Assembly (NCBI RefSeq): GCF_047246645.1
Contig: NZ_JBFOKR010000015.1
Location: 1 to 64,000 of the forward strand
Reading direction: 5' to 3'
Source of the DNA: Ferdinandcohnia sp047246645
Lineage (GTDB): Bacteria; Bacillota; Bacilli; Bacillales; Bacillaceae_L
DNA: 64,000 nucleotides
How positions within the stretch are numbered: the stretch's first letter is position 1; each line of letters begins with the position of its first letter. The translations under genes were made by a program, and so were the position numbers. The notes under the pieces are model-generated. The model was not told where the DNA came from. It worked only from the letters and a program-made list of their open reading frames with translations, and did no database searches. Of the stretch, positions 8,467-17,927 are shown one piece after another.

Positions 8467-10056
8467 CTACTCTACACTTGACAAAAGCTGTTGTTGTTTA
8501 ATAAATTCTTTTCGCCATTTATTCTCTTGTTGTAAAAATTCGTTTTGAGATTCATTGATTTGCTTTAAGTTTGATTGAAAATCTTCAATTAGTTTTGGCA
8601 TACTAACCATTACATCTTCGATACCCATGACACTCGATTGAAGATATTCCAATGCTTGTCTCAAATTTTTATCAAATTGCTCAAAAGTATGTTCTAGTCC
8701 GGAATGCATATGATTAGCAAACTCTTTCATAGATTGTGACAATTGTTGGTTCAAAGATTCCAAGTTATCTTCAGAACCTTTCCAGTAAACTTTAAGATTT
8801 TCTAAACGATTATCAATTGTAGTTAGTTGTTCACCCATAGTTCTTGTTAAGTTTTCTTGAATGCTATCTAACTCACGATGTCTGTAGTATGACTGCTCTA
8901 TAGACGAAGCTGCAGTCTCTTGTAAAGATCTTAAGTTACCTTCTACATCATTCAATAGTTCTAAACTTGAATTAAATTCAAATTGAAATCTAGTTAGATT
9001 ATCAGAGTATGAAGAAAGTTGATCAGCTAATGATGTTAGTTGTGATCCCATTTTTGTTTGTGTTTCGGTATTATCGACAAGTTGTTCAACTAGGTGATTT
9101 GTTTTATCAAACATAGTTTTATTCCACTCAATCATTTCACCGAGTATTTCTTTAAGATTATCAAAGTGACTAGATGTTGCTTCATTTAACGAATTTAAGA
9201 AATGGTTTGCCATTGAGTTGAGGCTATCAGCTTGTTGTTGACCTAAATTTTCTGCCATCTTTTCAATAGCAACATTGTTTTGGTGCATAGTCTCTTGATT
9301 TCTCTCTAAATGTGGTACGATTGAACCCTTTATAGATTCACTAATACCATTTACTAAACCGGGTATTAATGTATCAGTGACCATTGTCTTATAAGCTTCC
9401 AGTTGTTCTTTTTGCAAATTAACTAAACGTTTAAGATAAGACTCAGAATCTTCTCTTGGTAGAATGGTATTTAATCCGTTCATTAATATATCGACAGATG
9501 AAATTAACTTTGGATAAAAATAAAACTTATCAAGGAAAATCCAAATTACGGAAAGGAATATACCGATTAACGAAGATGTAAAGGCAATATTAACGCCGCT
9601 AATAAGACTCCCTACTCCACTCTGAAGCGAGTCGTCTCCAATAACGTCAAAGTTAAATTTATCTAAGCCTAGTTTTAATCCAAGAAAAGTACCTAAAATA
9701 CCAAATGATACAAGTAAACCAGAAACTATCTCAATTTGTTTTCGTTTACCTAACTGATAAAGTATATAGTCTCTATTTATATAATCAAAAACATCTGGAG
9801 CTTCGATACTATTTTTTGCTTGTGATTTAAAATAGCTCCAACTCGGTTCTAAGACATGCTTAGGATTATCCTTGAAGAAACTATTCAAAGTAGAGATTGT
9901 CTCTTCATCATTTCTATTAAAAGTTTTAAAGTTTGTATCAATGTAACTATTTAATTTCTCAATCTCTTTCGTTAAATTTCTAATTCCACCAAACAAAAAT
10001 ATAACAAATACGAAAAAAGTTATTATAATAAATCCATTAATTAGGAAATCTAACAA
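8467..10056 (-). CDS. zorA: ZorA, MotA/ExbB-like motor with long coiled-coil tail
   Basis: 529 residues. Membrane helices at about 5-25, 108-130 and 148-178 form the MotA/TolQ/ExbB-like core (GILGTFLGLKLGL; VNIAFTSSLIGIFLSVIW). Residues from about 195 to the end are a long Gln/Asn/Leu-rich coiled coil, the intracellular tail that in type I Zorya carries the signal from the membrane to the effectors; a plain flagellar MotA would lack it. First gene of zorABCD, TTG start with GGAGG seven bases upstream. Confidence 0.9.
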   Translation of the reverse strand: MLDFLINGFIIITFFVFVIFLFGGIRNLTKEIEKLNSYIDTNFKTFNRNDEETISTLNSFFKDNPKHVLEPSWSYFKSQAKNSIEAPDVFDYINRDYILYQLGKRKQIEIVSGLLVSFGILGTFLGLKLGLDKFNFDVIGDDSLQSGVGSLISGVNIAFTSSLIGIFLSVIWIFLDKFYFYPKLISSVDILMNGLNTILPREDSESYLKRLVNLQKEQLEAYKTMVTDTLIPGLVNGISESIKGSIVPHLERNQETMHQNNVAIEKMAENLGQQQADSLNSMANHFLNSLNEATSSHFDNLKEILGEMIEWNKTMFDKTNHLVEQLVDNTETQTKMGSQLTSLADQLSSYSDNLTRFQFEFNSSLELLNDVEGNLRSLQETAASSIEQSYYRHRELDSIQENLTRTMGEQLTTIDNRLENLKVYWKGSEDNLESLNQQLSQSMKEFANHMHSGLEHTFEQFDKNLRQALEYLQSSVMGIEDVMVSMPKLIEDFQSNLKQINESQNEFLQQENKWRKEFIKQQQLLSSVE

Positions 10057-10564
10057 ATTAATTCCTCCATATTACTAAAATATACTACTAAAGGACCACT
10101 ATAATAGTCCTTCTTTAATAATATCATTTTTTAAAAGAATTAAAACCCAAATAATTGGTAAGTAGATTAATAATAACCTTCTACTACACAATTACTAATA
10201 AAAAAATGCATACCATTTTTGGTATACATTTTAACAGGCTTATCATAATTTCAGTTTATATATATGAGTTTTGCTTACAGCCACAAGAATGTGGGATCCC
10301 CCTCCTATTTTTCACCAGAAGTTTCCACCAAATTCACCATTTTATGAAAAAGTGTTACCAATCGAATTTTAAATAAAAGAAGCCTATTCCTCTTTAATTC
10401 TTCCGAGGAATCAGGCTAATGGCATTCCGGAATACGCCGGATTGTAGAATATCATATTCTATCTCATAGTTTATTTAATACTGTGCAGTAAACGGATTTC
10501 TTTTATTAAACTCCGTTTAAAAGAGTTATCAAATAAATCTCTTAAAAAGTAGTACATAATAGTC
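10057..10564. other. Intergenic: zorA promoter region and terminators, no gene
   Basis: Contains the upstream region of zorA, a small stem TGCATACC...GGTATACA near 10207-10230, a terminator at 10372-10417 and a further stem around GGCATTCCGGAATACGCCGG at 10421-10440. No reading frame looks coding. Confidence 0.6.
10372..10417 (-). terminator. Terminator of the HTH regulator gene
   Basis: On the minus strand the stem AGCCTGATTCCTC / GAGGAATAGGCT is followed by TCTTTTATTT. It lies about 150 bp beyond the stop of the regulator ending at 10565 and separates it from zorA. Confidence 0.7.
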
Positions 10565-11185
10565 TTATGTTACTTCAGGTTTTAGTTTTAATTTTCGATA
10601 TATCATCAAACATTCATTTAAATATCCGATTTCCTCTATGGTTAGAGATTTTACTTTCTCACTTGAAGTCCTAAAACCTAAGATTTCTTCAACTTCACTA
10701 GCGGCAGCACTAATACCTTCTCCTATCAACTCTTTTGAATTATGTAATATTTTTCTTAAGACTTCATCAAGGATAGATTTTATATTGTCATATTCTAATA
10801 CTTCTAGGGCATCTTCTGTATTCATTCCAAAACCCGAATCGGTAAAAGATTTACTTACTACTTTACTCAACTCCTTCTTATTAATATCTAATAAAACAGC
10901 AAGCATTGTTGTAATAGTGTTTTCAATCATTGGAACAAATTCTTGTTGTGATATTTCCATTATAACCCCTGTAAATGCTAATCTAACAGGATCCCCTCCA
11001 ACAATATTACATAATGCATGAGTTACTTCAAAAGGTGGTGGACCCATTTTGCCGTTTTGTAGATTGCTAATATAAGCTTTATTTTTATTAAATCCTCGTT
11101 TACGCATTTCATTTTCAATTATACTTAGACTCAACCTAGAGTCGCTAATATACTCTTTTAAGAGTGTAGAATAGGGATTAGTCAA
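10565..11185 (-). CDS. HTH-like regulator upstream of Zorya
   Basis: 206 residues, TTG start behind GGAGGAG. The N-terminal 60 residues look like an XRE-type helix-turn-helix (LSLSIIENEMRKRG, KAYISNLQNGKMGPPPFEVT, a 'which promoter/which repeat' recognition-helix pattern also seen in plasmid and phage regulators). The rest is helical with no recognised ligand domain. Transcribed toward zorA but separated from it by a terminator, and divergent from the small gene at 11346. I infer it controls the divergent promoter and possibly the island. Confidence 0.6.
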   Translation of the reverse strand: MTNPYSTLLKEYISDSRLSLSIIENEMRKRGFNKNKAYISNLQNGKMGPPPFEVTHALCNIVGGDPVRLAFTGVIMEISQQEFVPMIENTITTMLAVLLDINKKELSKVVSKSFTDSGFGMNTEDALEVLEYDNIKSILDEVLRKILHNSKELIGEGISAAASEVEEILGFRTSSEKVKSLTIEEIGYLNECLMIYRKLKLKPEVT

Positions 11186-11251
11186 TTTGAATAGCTCCTC
11201 CTTTCGTTGTGAATAAATTATAACATTTTTTATTTACTTTCAACAACGGTA

Positions 11252-11277
11252 GTGTTATTATAATTATTATACAACAC
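11252..11277. promoter_or_regulatory. Inverted-repeat operator candidate in divergent promoter region
   Basis: Outer arms GTGTT and AACAC are perfectly inverse complementary around an A/T-only centre, within the 160-bp divergent region between the HTH regulator and the 76-residue gene. Likely binding site for the regulator; inferred from position and symmetry only. Confidence 0.35.
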
Positions 11278-11345
11278 TTGTTATACTTTAATAATAACAT
11301 TATACCCTTTTAAAAAAAAATTTTACTAAAAAAGGATGGTTTAAA

Positions 11346-11576
11346 ATGTTACAAGTACTAAAATCAATGCCGGTTGATAAGGTCATAAGACTTCTTTCTG
11401 AAAATCAGCAATTTAGAGAGGCATTTATTAGATTTGCGGAAAAACATGGAGTAACAATAATTAAAGGATTATTTGGAATTGCTTTTTTGAATATCTTAAA
11501 AGAAATTTTAGAACAACGTGAGGTTACTTTTAAATTTACAAACGGAGATACTCAGGTCGAATTTTATGCAAAGTAA
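11346..11576 (+). CDS. Small protein of unknown function, divergent from regulator
   Basis: 76 residues, ATG with AAAAAAGGATGG upstream and a strong terminator directly behind the stop, which supports a real single-gene transcript. The first half is amphipathic helical (IRLLSENQQFREAFIRF), then a hydrophobic stretch GLFGIAFLNIL that could be a short membrane or interaction helix, then a charged tail EVTFKFTNGDTQVEFY. I do not recognise the family. Its pairing with a divergent HTH protein at the edge of the defence island suggests a regulated partner such as an antirepressor or small effector, which is speculation. Confidence 0.6.
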   Translation: MLQVLKSMPVDKVIRLLSENQQFREAFIRFAEKHGVTIIKGLFGIAFLNILKEILEQREVTFKFTNGDTQVEFYAK

Positions 11577-11607
11577 AAACCTAGGAAGAAAGTTTTCCTA
11601 GGTTTTC
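11576..11607 (+). terminator. Strong terminator of the 76-residue gene
   Basis: AAAACCTAGGAA and TTCCTAGGTTTT arms around a short loop, starting at the stop codon. Confidence 0.85.
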
Positions 11608-11958
11608 TATTCTTATAGTTATGGAACATAATACTCTTGTTACATTCACTTCGTTATTAGCGTAACACTTACACAAGGTTATTTTTCATTAATTTTCGGA
11701 GTAACCCTTACCTCTTTAAATCTGAAGCAGAAATAAATTAATGATTCCTATAATGCCTAGTAGACCATTACAACGCAATAAACAACTCCAATTTGTAATA
11801 TTTCCAGTAGAATGTTTTTAACAAACGCCACTAGAATTAACACATTCGTCTGATGTAATTGAGTTTAATCATTTTTTCTCTAGGAGGATTAATCTAACTC
11901 ATTTTACCTAAAGGTAACGGTAGTCAACAACCAATTGTACAACTGATTAAAATATAGA
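11608..11958. other. Intergenic, nothing recognised
   Basis: A/T-rich stretch between convergent genes. An isolated TAGGAGGATTAATC near 11881 resembles a ribosome binding site but no frame follows it. No repeats or RNA motifs recognised. Confidence 0.5.
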
Positions 11959-12315
11959 TTAAACTTTACCCAAATCATAATGCAGGTCAGCTATAACCAT
12001 TGCGTGATCACTTCCTGCTCGGATGGCTCCTTCAAGTCGATATTCTACGTTACGTACACAAAAATGTTCACTTATCATGATATAATCATACCTCTTATGA
12101 TAGTTACCTCTTATAGAATGCGATACCGATATTGGTGTATATTTGAGAACTGATTCTTCGGGTATATTACACTGCATTTCCTCAATTTCCTTAAGCTTAT
12201 CCTGATTATATGCTAACCAAACCCTATAGCTATCCTTCATGTTGTGTACAGGCTTTTTTCCTAATATAAGTGCAGCCCCTTTCCCATAATCACCACCCTG
12301 GCTGAAAAATTTCAC
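11959..12315 (-). pseudogene. Endonuclease/exonuclease/phosphatase family C-terminal fragment
   Basis: 118 residues from a GTG, the frame being open back to a TAG inside the end of the Ada-like gene. YDYIMISEHF and the terminal AGSDHAMVIADLHY are the C-terminal hallmark (SDH) of the EEP fold, and GDYGKGAALILGKKPVHNMK is typical of one bacterial subfamily. The N-terminal half with the catalytic Asn/Glu is missing, so no nuclease activity is expected. It directly abuts the Ada-like gene, suggesting a deletion joined the two. Confidence 0.65.
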
Positions 12316-12332
12316 ATTCTCAAGGTTCCCTC

Positions 12333-12626
12333 TTATTTGCTATCCTGTAACGATATCCAGATTTTAAATTTTTCAGGCAAGCATCTAGCACAAGGTTTAA
12401 ATCCAGCTTGAATTGCAGTTTGCTCATCCGCAAAAAATACTCTTTCTTTTACATACCCACCTTTAGCAATGTAGCGAAGAGCTGTAGGACAGTCCATGCG
12501 CCCATATACTTTGGATTTTTTGTGACCACCATATGTTCCTGGAGTTTCACTTTTATAAAATTTCTTATCAGCACCCATAAGTGTATATGTTTTATGAGAA
12601 CTCCTTGTTTCTTCTCTCTCACTCAT
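12333..12626 (-). CDS. Ada-type zinc-binding domain protein
   Basis: 97 residues, ATG behind GGGGGTAATGGA. Matches the metal-binding domain found at the N-terminus of Ada: KVYGRMDCPTAL with one Cys, RVFFADEQTAIQAGFKPC and CARCLP with the final CxxC pair. Only three of the four usual ligand cysteines are apparent (C47 and the CARC pair), as in the stand-alone short family of Bacillaceae, which lacks the methyltransferase and AraC parts. Probably a small DNA-repair-related or nuclease-associated zinc protein; role unproven. Confidence 0.7.
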   Translation of the reverse strand: MSEREETRSSHKTYTLMGADKKFYKSETPGTYGGHKKSKVYGRMDCPTALRYIAKGGYVKERVFFADEQTAIQAGFKPCARCLPEKFKIWISLQDSK

Positions 12627-12659
12627 TCCATTACCCCCAATTTTATAAATAAATCTTAT

Positions 12660-12827
12660 TTACTTAATAAGAGTTACAGCTGATACAAAAAAAACTGATG
12701 CTCCCCTCATTTGAATACTTGCTAATTCTTCGAAACTATTTAATCGAATTTTAGAGAGTGCTATACCTTGTAAAATTCTACCTTTTATGAATTTATCCTT
12801 CTCTATATACAAAACGTTCCGTACTTT
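12660..12827 (-). pseudogene. Short protein-coding remnant, family unknown
   Basis: The minus frame is open for about 55 codons between stops and reads like real protein: KFIKGRILQGIALSKIRLNS, then FEELASIQMRGASVFFVSAV. There is no ATG and no ribosome binding site, so it is best read as the tail of a lost gene upstream of the Ada-like gene. Confidence 0.35.
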
Positions 12828-12886
12828 TTAACTATAAATTCAACGTAAAGCATTCTATTTATTTCTTTTACAGCTCTTTTCAACCT

Positions 12887-13873
12887 CTACACCTTCCCCT
12901 CCGGAACATACATCTTCTTCAAAGGCAAAAGAACCTTCGTCTCATTCGGCATCTCTTCGTAATAGCAACCAATCAACTCTAAAAGTAGTTCTAAATCTAC
13001 CAAACTCACAGAATTCTGTTTCGCAACAGCTTTCGCATTTACTGTAAATCCACCAGTTGATACAAATAAAGCATTAGCATCAATAGGGTTAGCACCTAGG
13101 AGTTGTTGGACTTCAGGTGATCTAGTTGAACTTTTCCTATGCTTAACCTGTGCTTTTATGATAGGTTTCTCAAAACCAAAAGCATCTTTAGCTGCCAGTA
13201 TGTCAATCCCACCATCTGGACCCTTCGAACTTATATCTACCTTGTACCCCATTGATACTAGTAAACCACCAACAAGTTCCTGCGTTTGCCACGGGTCCAG
13301 CTAATTAACTTTATCTTTAATACTAACAGTGGCTAAATAAGATAAGTTATCAACAATTTCTTTTTGTTCCTCTTCATTCTCTTCAACTACGCCACTCTGT
13401 GGACCTTTCAATAGCTGTTCTAGTTCATTTCCCCAGCCATCAACATTAAAAACTGTGAGAGTAGAACCTAAGCTATTTTTCGCAGTTTGAGAGAGTTGAT
13501 CTCTTTCTATCGTGCTTTCAAACCAATCTACTTCAATGACGTTAGGATAATTTGGATGTCCAATCTCTAAATCATAAGTATGTGTCATTGTTACTGTGCC
13601 TACTAAATACTCTCTACTATCTTTCAAATACGTGATTACCATATCACCAATATCAATCTCATAACTAAATCGCCAAACTTGACTTACCCAGCTATTAATC
13701 GAAGATGACTTACTCTCATCACAATCTTGCCTAACTCTCTTTAAGAACTCTGTTTTCGTATGATATTCCTTTGGGTTACCAAAATTGACCCAACCAATCG
13801 AAACAATTCCTCTCTCAATCCATAAAGAAATGAGCTCATCATCCCCTGCACGTACCATCCACCATCTACTCAC
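12887..13873 (-). pseudogene. Mrr-like restriction endonuclease gene split by one amber codon
   Basis: From the ATG at 13873 the frame gives an N-terminal EVE-like domain (WWMVRAGDDELISLWIERGI, VSIGWVNFG) of the kind fused to Mrr nucleases, then meets TAG at 13301-13303. The same frame resumes immediately with LDPWQTQELVGGLLVSMGYK and the Mrr-type PD-(D/E)xK core GPDGGIDILA...AQVKHRKSS, to a stop at 12887. Joined, it would be about 328 residues, the expected length, and the stop falls in the linker just before the conserved LDPW. No frameshift or other lesion is visible. So this is either a very recent nonsense pseudogene or a suppressible stop. The family cuts modified or foreign DNA. Confidence 0.8.
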
Positions 13874-13894
13874 CGTTTCTCCTCCTCTCTATGT

Positions 13895-13923
13895 TGGGAC
13901 AGAGGGACAGGTTCATCGTCCCA
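13895..13923. repeat. GGGACA-type short palindrome
   Basis: TGGGACAGAGGGACAGG then TTCATCGTCCCA; outer arms TGGGAC/GTCCCA. Related hairpins lie at 46529, 61284, 61609 and 62642. Confidence 0.5.
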
Positions 13924-13997
13924 GAACTTTCAACATCTCTATCCATTCCTCAATACTCCATGTTCAGTAGTGACCCGCTATAGCAAATCCAAGCAAT

Positions 13998-15010
13998 TCA
14001 TTTCTCTCCAGCCGTTATATCAAATACAAATTCAGTTGGAATGGCCCTTCCCCTATGTACAGCTTCAACCTTTTCCTTTTGCTTGCTGCCTCCATATTCG
14101 TTGGCGTTATAAAAATCTATGTCTTCAACAGTCAGTAAGGATTCGTTTTCCCAATTTTTTAGAATTCGAATAACATAGTTTAGTTTTCTCTTACTGTTGA
14201 CAGATGTAATTTGCATTGCTTTTAAGATGATTTCTTTTGGGTGCACAAAGTTCGAATTAATTAACCACATCACAACTGTTGTTTTGTGTTTACATTTGTA
14301 TTGCCAAATCCATTTTTATCCCAAAATGCAATTATGTCATTTGCGTATTCTTTGTTTGTGTGAACACTCTCTAGATTCTCCTCTATACTTGGATAGAGAT
14401 CTTTTTGTTGTTGTTGTTTTTCTTTTTCTTTTTCTTTTTCTTCTTCTTTTTCTTTTTGCCCACGTATCGTGTTACGAGTCGTTGACGTATCGTTATACGA
14501 ATCGTCAGCACTTGGTATTACTGGATTTATGTATGTATTGTAATCTGAGCAGATTGCCTTGTTTTCAGGTAAAAATGCGGTCTCTTCTTTTATACAAAAA
14601 GTTTCATAGATATCTTGTATTGGGCCATGGCCAATATGTTCTGCTACATACGAAATAAGCGAAGTATCCTCTACTTCCCTTAGTTCAGATACAATACAAT
14701 TGATCACCGGTTTCCCTACATTACGAAGGTTATCCTTCCCCCAATCTCTAATCGCGAGCTCCCTTGTTTCTGTGTTGTATCGAATCAGCTTATGGTGATT
14801 GATAAATCGGTCCAGTAACGAATGAACACTTTCAATCGAATACCCGAGGTCACACGCCATTAACTTCTTCGTAATCTTATAAATCCCAATCTGAGTTGTA
14901 AAAGCATTTGTTAAAAGGTACAAATAAAAGTATCGATCCTCTGGCGTCATCTCCTCTATAACAACCGGATCATTCCAAAAATCAACATATACCATTCTAT
15001 ACTTTCCCAT
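13998..15010 (-). pseudogene. DnaD-type replication protein, one-base frameshift
   Basis: The first part (from ATG 15010, MGKYRMVYVDFWNDP, EMTPEDRYFYLYLLTN) is a phage/plasmid-type replisome organiser N-terminal winged-helix domain, followed by a low-complexity Glu/Lys/Gln linker (near 14405-14455) and the start of a DnaD domain, IIAFWDKNGFGNTNVNTKQQ, which stops at 14270. The next frame continues the DnaD domain: WLINSNFVHPKEIILKAMQI, ILKNWENESLLTVEDIDFY. Restoring a single T in TTGTGATG would rejoin QLLMWL. The gene is thus a recently broken mobile-element replication gene marking the edge of the island. Confidence 0.8.
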
Positions 15011-15280
15011 CTTCCCCACTATCCTTCCTAGTATAATGAACTACCTCTACAATATTGTTATAGTGATTTAGGGGGTAAAAAGGGGCATCGGTTTGAAAAA
15101 AATTTCTCCCTTGCACCTTTTCACACAAAGAGAAAAGAAAAGAGACACTCACGAGTAGTGGTGTCTCAATAGTTAAATAAAATCCATATAATTGTATATT
15201 TGAACTACTATAAGGTTCAGTGACCGGCACATTTTCACCCGGTTTATCATTACATTACTGAGGTCTGGCACTACTATTTT

Positions 15281-15658
15281 TTAATAAAATACTTTATCAA
15301 CGTTATACTTGGATCGGAGTTTATTAATGATATATGTTTCGTAAATTTCTCGTTCCATTGGGTCTTCTACTATGCAAATATCGATTTTATAGACTTCGTC
15401 TCTGTGCATTTTTATAGGAGAAACTGTATCTTCAAAATGTTTTTTAATTCTTTGACGTAGTTTCCGTGCTTTCCCGACAAAGAGAAGCTCATCCTCTTTA
15501 TTAAAAAATAGGAAAATGCCACCTTTGTCTCTTGGTATGAGATGGAAATCAATAAATCCGTGAATATCCTTGATTATTGGTTCATTTTCTTTGGGAATTT
15601 GTTTCCGTTCTGTAATTGTAATATCTGGAGTAGGTATGCTAATTTTTATCATGTTCAA
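15281..15658 (-). CDS. GIY-YIG nuclease family protein
   Basis: 125 residues. Residues 45-120 fit the GIY-YIG fold in its UvrC-like variant: GGIFLFFNKEDELLFVGKAR stands for the GIY...YVG pair, with KLRQRIKKHF carrying the conserved Arg and EREIYETYIINKL the catalytic Glu. The first motif is GIF and the second FVG, so activity may be altered. TTG start at 15658 behind AAGGACG; an ATG two codons later is the alternative. Stand-alone; likely DNA repair or processing. Confidence 0.75.
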   Translation of the reverse strand: MNMIKISIPTPDITITERKQIPKENEPIIKDIHGFIDFHLIPRDKGGIFLFFNKEDELLFVGKARKLRQRIKKHFEDTVSPIKMHRDEVYKIDICIVEDPMEREIYETYIINKLRSKYNVDKVFY

Positions 15659-15720
15659 TCACGTCCTTTTTTTATAGAGATAAATGGTATCATATGTAGG
15701 ATGGAAATGATATTTAACAG

Positions 15721-16332
15721 TTAATTTACGTCCATGCTTTTTTCTTCAATGCTCTCTACTAGTTTAAATAAAAACCGATAAATTAGCCTATATGCTTCCT
15801 CTAATGACATCTCCTCTTTAAACCCATTCACGTAATTCAAAGCAAAATTCATGTCCCATAGGCCATCACCTTGATTAAACATCAACTCAAATTTTGCTTT
15901 TTCTCCTTGTAATTCTTTTCTTAGGTTTTCTTTAAGAGATGTCTCAAACTTTTTCTGCAGCTTCAATCCTACCATGACGTCGTATGTGCCAAAAACATCA
16001 TTCACTTCAAACGCAATTGCATCCACGCCGATTAGTTCCAACCAATTTGATTCAAAATATAGAAATTCATTCTTATGTTTTTGAAGGTAGTCAATACCTT
16101 GTTCTAAAAAATCATAGGATTCTTTAGAAAGTGTTTCTTCTGTTTCTTTATCGCATCTTTCAATGTAAGCTTCACGGAAACGTGTAGTGGGGTCTTTTTC
16201 TATTAATGTAACGTCATTTGAAATCAATTCATATTTTTCTATGTACTCTTTTTCCTCTTGATATAATGCTATTTGTTGCTCTTTACTCAACAACTCTGAT
16301 GATATGTAATTTTTCATTTGTTTTTGTAACAT
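15721..16332 (-). CDS. Conserved hypothetical protein
   Basis: 203 residues, clear AGGAGG site eight bases before the ATG. Soluble, acidic, predicted helical. The segment NWLELIGVDAIAFEVNDVFG followed by GLKLQKKFE and FNQGDGLWDMNFALNYVNGF looks like a conserved core of a Bacillaceae family that I know only as uncharacterised. It is followed after 77 bp upstream by the helicase gene on the same strand. No catalytic motif recognised. Confidence 0.65.
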   Translation of the reverse strand: MLQKQMKNYISSELLSKEQQIALYQEEKEYIEKYELISNDVTLIEKDPTTRFREAYIERCDKETEETLSKESYDFLEQGIDYLQKHKNEFLYFESNWLELIGVDAIAFEVNDVFGTYDVMVGLKLQKKFETSLKENLRKELQGEKAKFELMFNQGDGLWDMNFALNYVNGFKEEMSLEEAYRLIYRFLFKLVESIEEKSMDVN

Positions 16333-16409
16333 GGGTGTATCCTCCTGAATTTAGTGCCTTACCCCTGGACTAAAGCATTCTTGGCCATCCATTTTGTATA
16401 AGTAGCTCA

Positions 16410-17702
16410 TTAGCGAGTACGTTTTCTACCTCTCGTTGAATTGCTTTTTGAACGCCTATTATTAGGTTCTCTACTTGAAGAAAACGTTGCACCTTTACTT
16501 CTGTCTTTTCCTCTACCTTCAGGGCGTTTCGTTTTATTCATTTGCTCACTTTTTTCTCTCTGATAATCCTCACGATCTGGGATACTTACGCCCTTAATCA
16601 CTTGTATTTCGAATTTTTGATGAATCCCTTTTTCAATCATTCGTAGAAATTCCATATCCTTAGGAGCCACTAATGTAAAGGCAACCCCGTCGCCACCTGC
16701 ACGGCCAGTTCTTCCAATCCGGTGAACATAGCTTTCAACATCATGTGGGATATCATAGTTGTAGACATGTGTCACCCCTTCTACATCAAGTCCCCTTGCA
16801 GCAACGTCTGTTGCAACTAGAAACTGTGTTTTCGCTTCACGAAACCGTTTCATTGCTTTTTCACGTTTCGACTGCGTTAAATCACCATGCAACTCGTCTG
16901 ATTCATACCCGTTGGCAATCAATGCCTCATGCAGCTTTTTAGCACGGATTTTTGTACGACAGAAGATAATCGCTAAAAAAGGACGATGTTCTTCAATTAA
17001 ATGAAATAATGTTGCTTGTTTTCTCCTGTCAGTGGTTTCAATTACAACCTGTTTAATTTCTTCAACCGTTACCTTTTTTGCTTTCACTTCGATGAACTCT
17101 GGCTCGTTCATATATTTTTTAGCAAGAGAGCGAATTTCGTTAGGCATTGTTGCAGAGAACAGCATTGTTTGTCTAGATGGAAATGTTTCACTAATGATGT
17201 CATCTACCTCTGGAAGAAAACCCATAAGCAACATTTGGTCAGCCTCATCTATCACAAGCATCCTAATCGTTGAAAGGTCAATCGTTCCACGGCGAATATG
17301 ATCTAATAACCGACCAGGTGTTGCCACGATAATATGCTGAGCCCCTTTTAACTTTTTTAATTGATGCTCAACATCCTGTCCACCATATACAGCTAATACA
17401 TTGACACCCTCTACGTTCTCCATCATTTTCTTAATTTCTTTTGAAATTTGCAGAGCTAATTCTCTGGTTGGGGTCAATATAAGGGCTTGCACTTCCGACT
17501 CGTGCACATCAATCTTTTCAAGAATTGGAAGAACAAAAGCCAATGTCTTTCCTGTTCCAGTTTGTGCTTTTGAAATCACATCCTTCCCTTTAAGTACTGA
17601 TGGAATCGTCTTTTCTTGAATGGGAGTTGGTTCCAAAATACCTAATGACTTCAATGTATGGTTAATCTCTTTTCGAATACCAAGTTGTAAAAAATCTAGC
17701 AA
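16410..17702 (-). CDS. DEAD-box RNA helicase
   Basis: 430 residues with all DEAD-box motifs in order: Q motif (GILEPTPIQEKTIP), AQTGTGKT, PTRELALQ, TPGRLLDH, DEAD, SAT, and in the second lobe VATDVAARGLD and HRIGRTGRAG. The C-terminal 60 residues are basic and Arg/Gly/Ser-rich, an RNA-binding tail. Closest in layout to the cold-shock/ribosome-assembly helicases of Bacillus (CshA/YfmL group), but the exact orthologue is uncertain. TTG start at 17702, directly after an in-frame TGA, with only a weak ribosome binding site. Its long upstream region carries an array of Spo0A-box-like motifs. Confidence 0.9.
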   Translation of the reverse strand: MLDFLQLGIRKEINHTLKSLGILEPTPIQEKTIPSVLKGKDVISKAQTGTGKTLAFVLPILEKIDVHESEVQALILTPTRELALQISKEIKKMMENVEGVNVLAVYGGQDVEHQLKKLKGAQHIIVATPGRLLDHIRRGTIDLSTIRMLVIDEADQMLLMGFLPEVDDIISETFPSRQTMLFSATMPNEIRSLAKKYMNEPEFIEVKAKKVTVEEIKQVVIETTDRRKQATLFHLIEEHRPFLAIIFCRTKIRAKKLHEALIANGYESDELHGDLTQSKREKAMKRFREAKTQFLVATDVAARGLDVEGVTHVYNYDIPHDVESYVHRIGRTGRAGGDGVAFTLVAPKDMEFLRMIEKGIHQKFEIQVIKGVSIPDREDYQREKSEQMNKTKRPEGRGKDRSKGATFSSSREPNNRRSKSNSTRGRKRTR

Positions 17703-17927
17703 GGCTCATCACGTCTCTTTTCTTATCATAATGCCAGTTTGTTTGTTCAAAGGCTTATTTACTATAGCATATTGGTTAGTATTAACTGAATGATTTGGAA
17801 TATTTATTTTTTCGTCTCATAAAAAGCACCTGACAGGCGACACGGTAAAGCTTTATCACTTTTCCCAACAATATATAACTATATAACTCTCTTATTATTT
17901 CAATAAACTAATAAAAACAATACGCAT

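Noticed and set aside
10155..10376. 73-codon plus-strand frame
   Set aside because: Made of A/T-rich spacer and hairpin sequence; no ribosome binding site.
11959..12626. Ada-like and EEP-like genes as one fused repair protein
   Set aside because: A stop codon separates them and they are in different frames; the EEP part lacks its catalytic half.
14400..14460. TTTTTC/TTG-rich low-complexity run as a possible CRISPR or microsatellite
   Set aside because: It codes for the Glu/Lys/Gln linker of the DnaD-like protein; no spacers.
14997..15230. 77-codon minus-strand frame upstream of the dnaD remnant
   Set aside because: No ribosome binding site, overlaps the dnaD start and has no family-like features.
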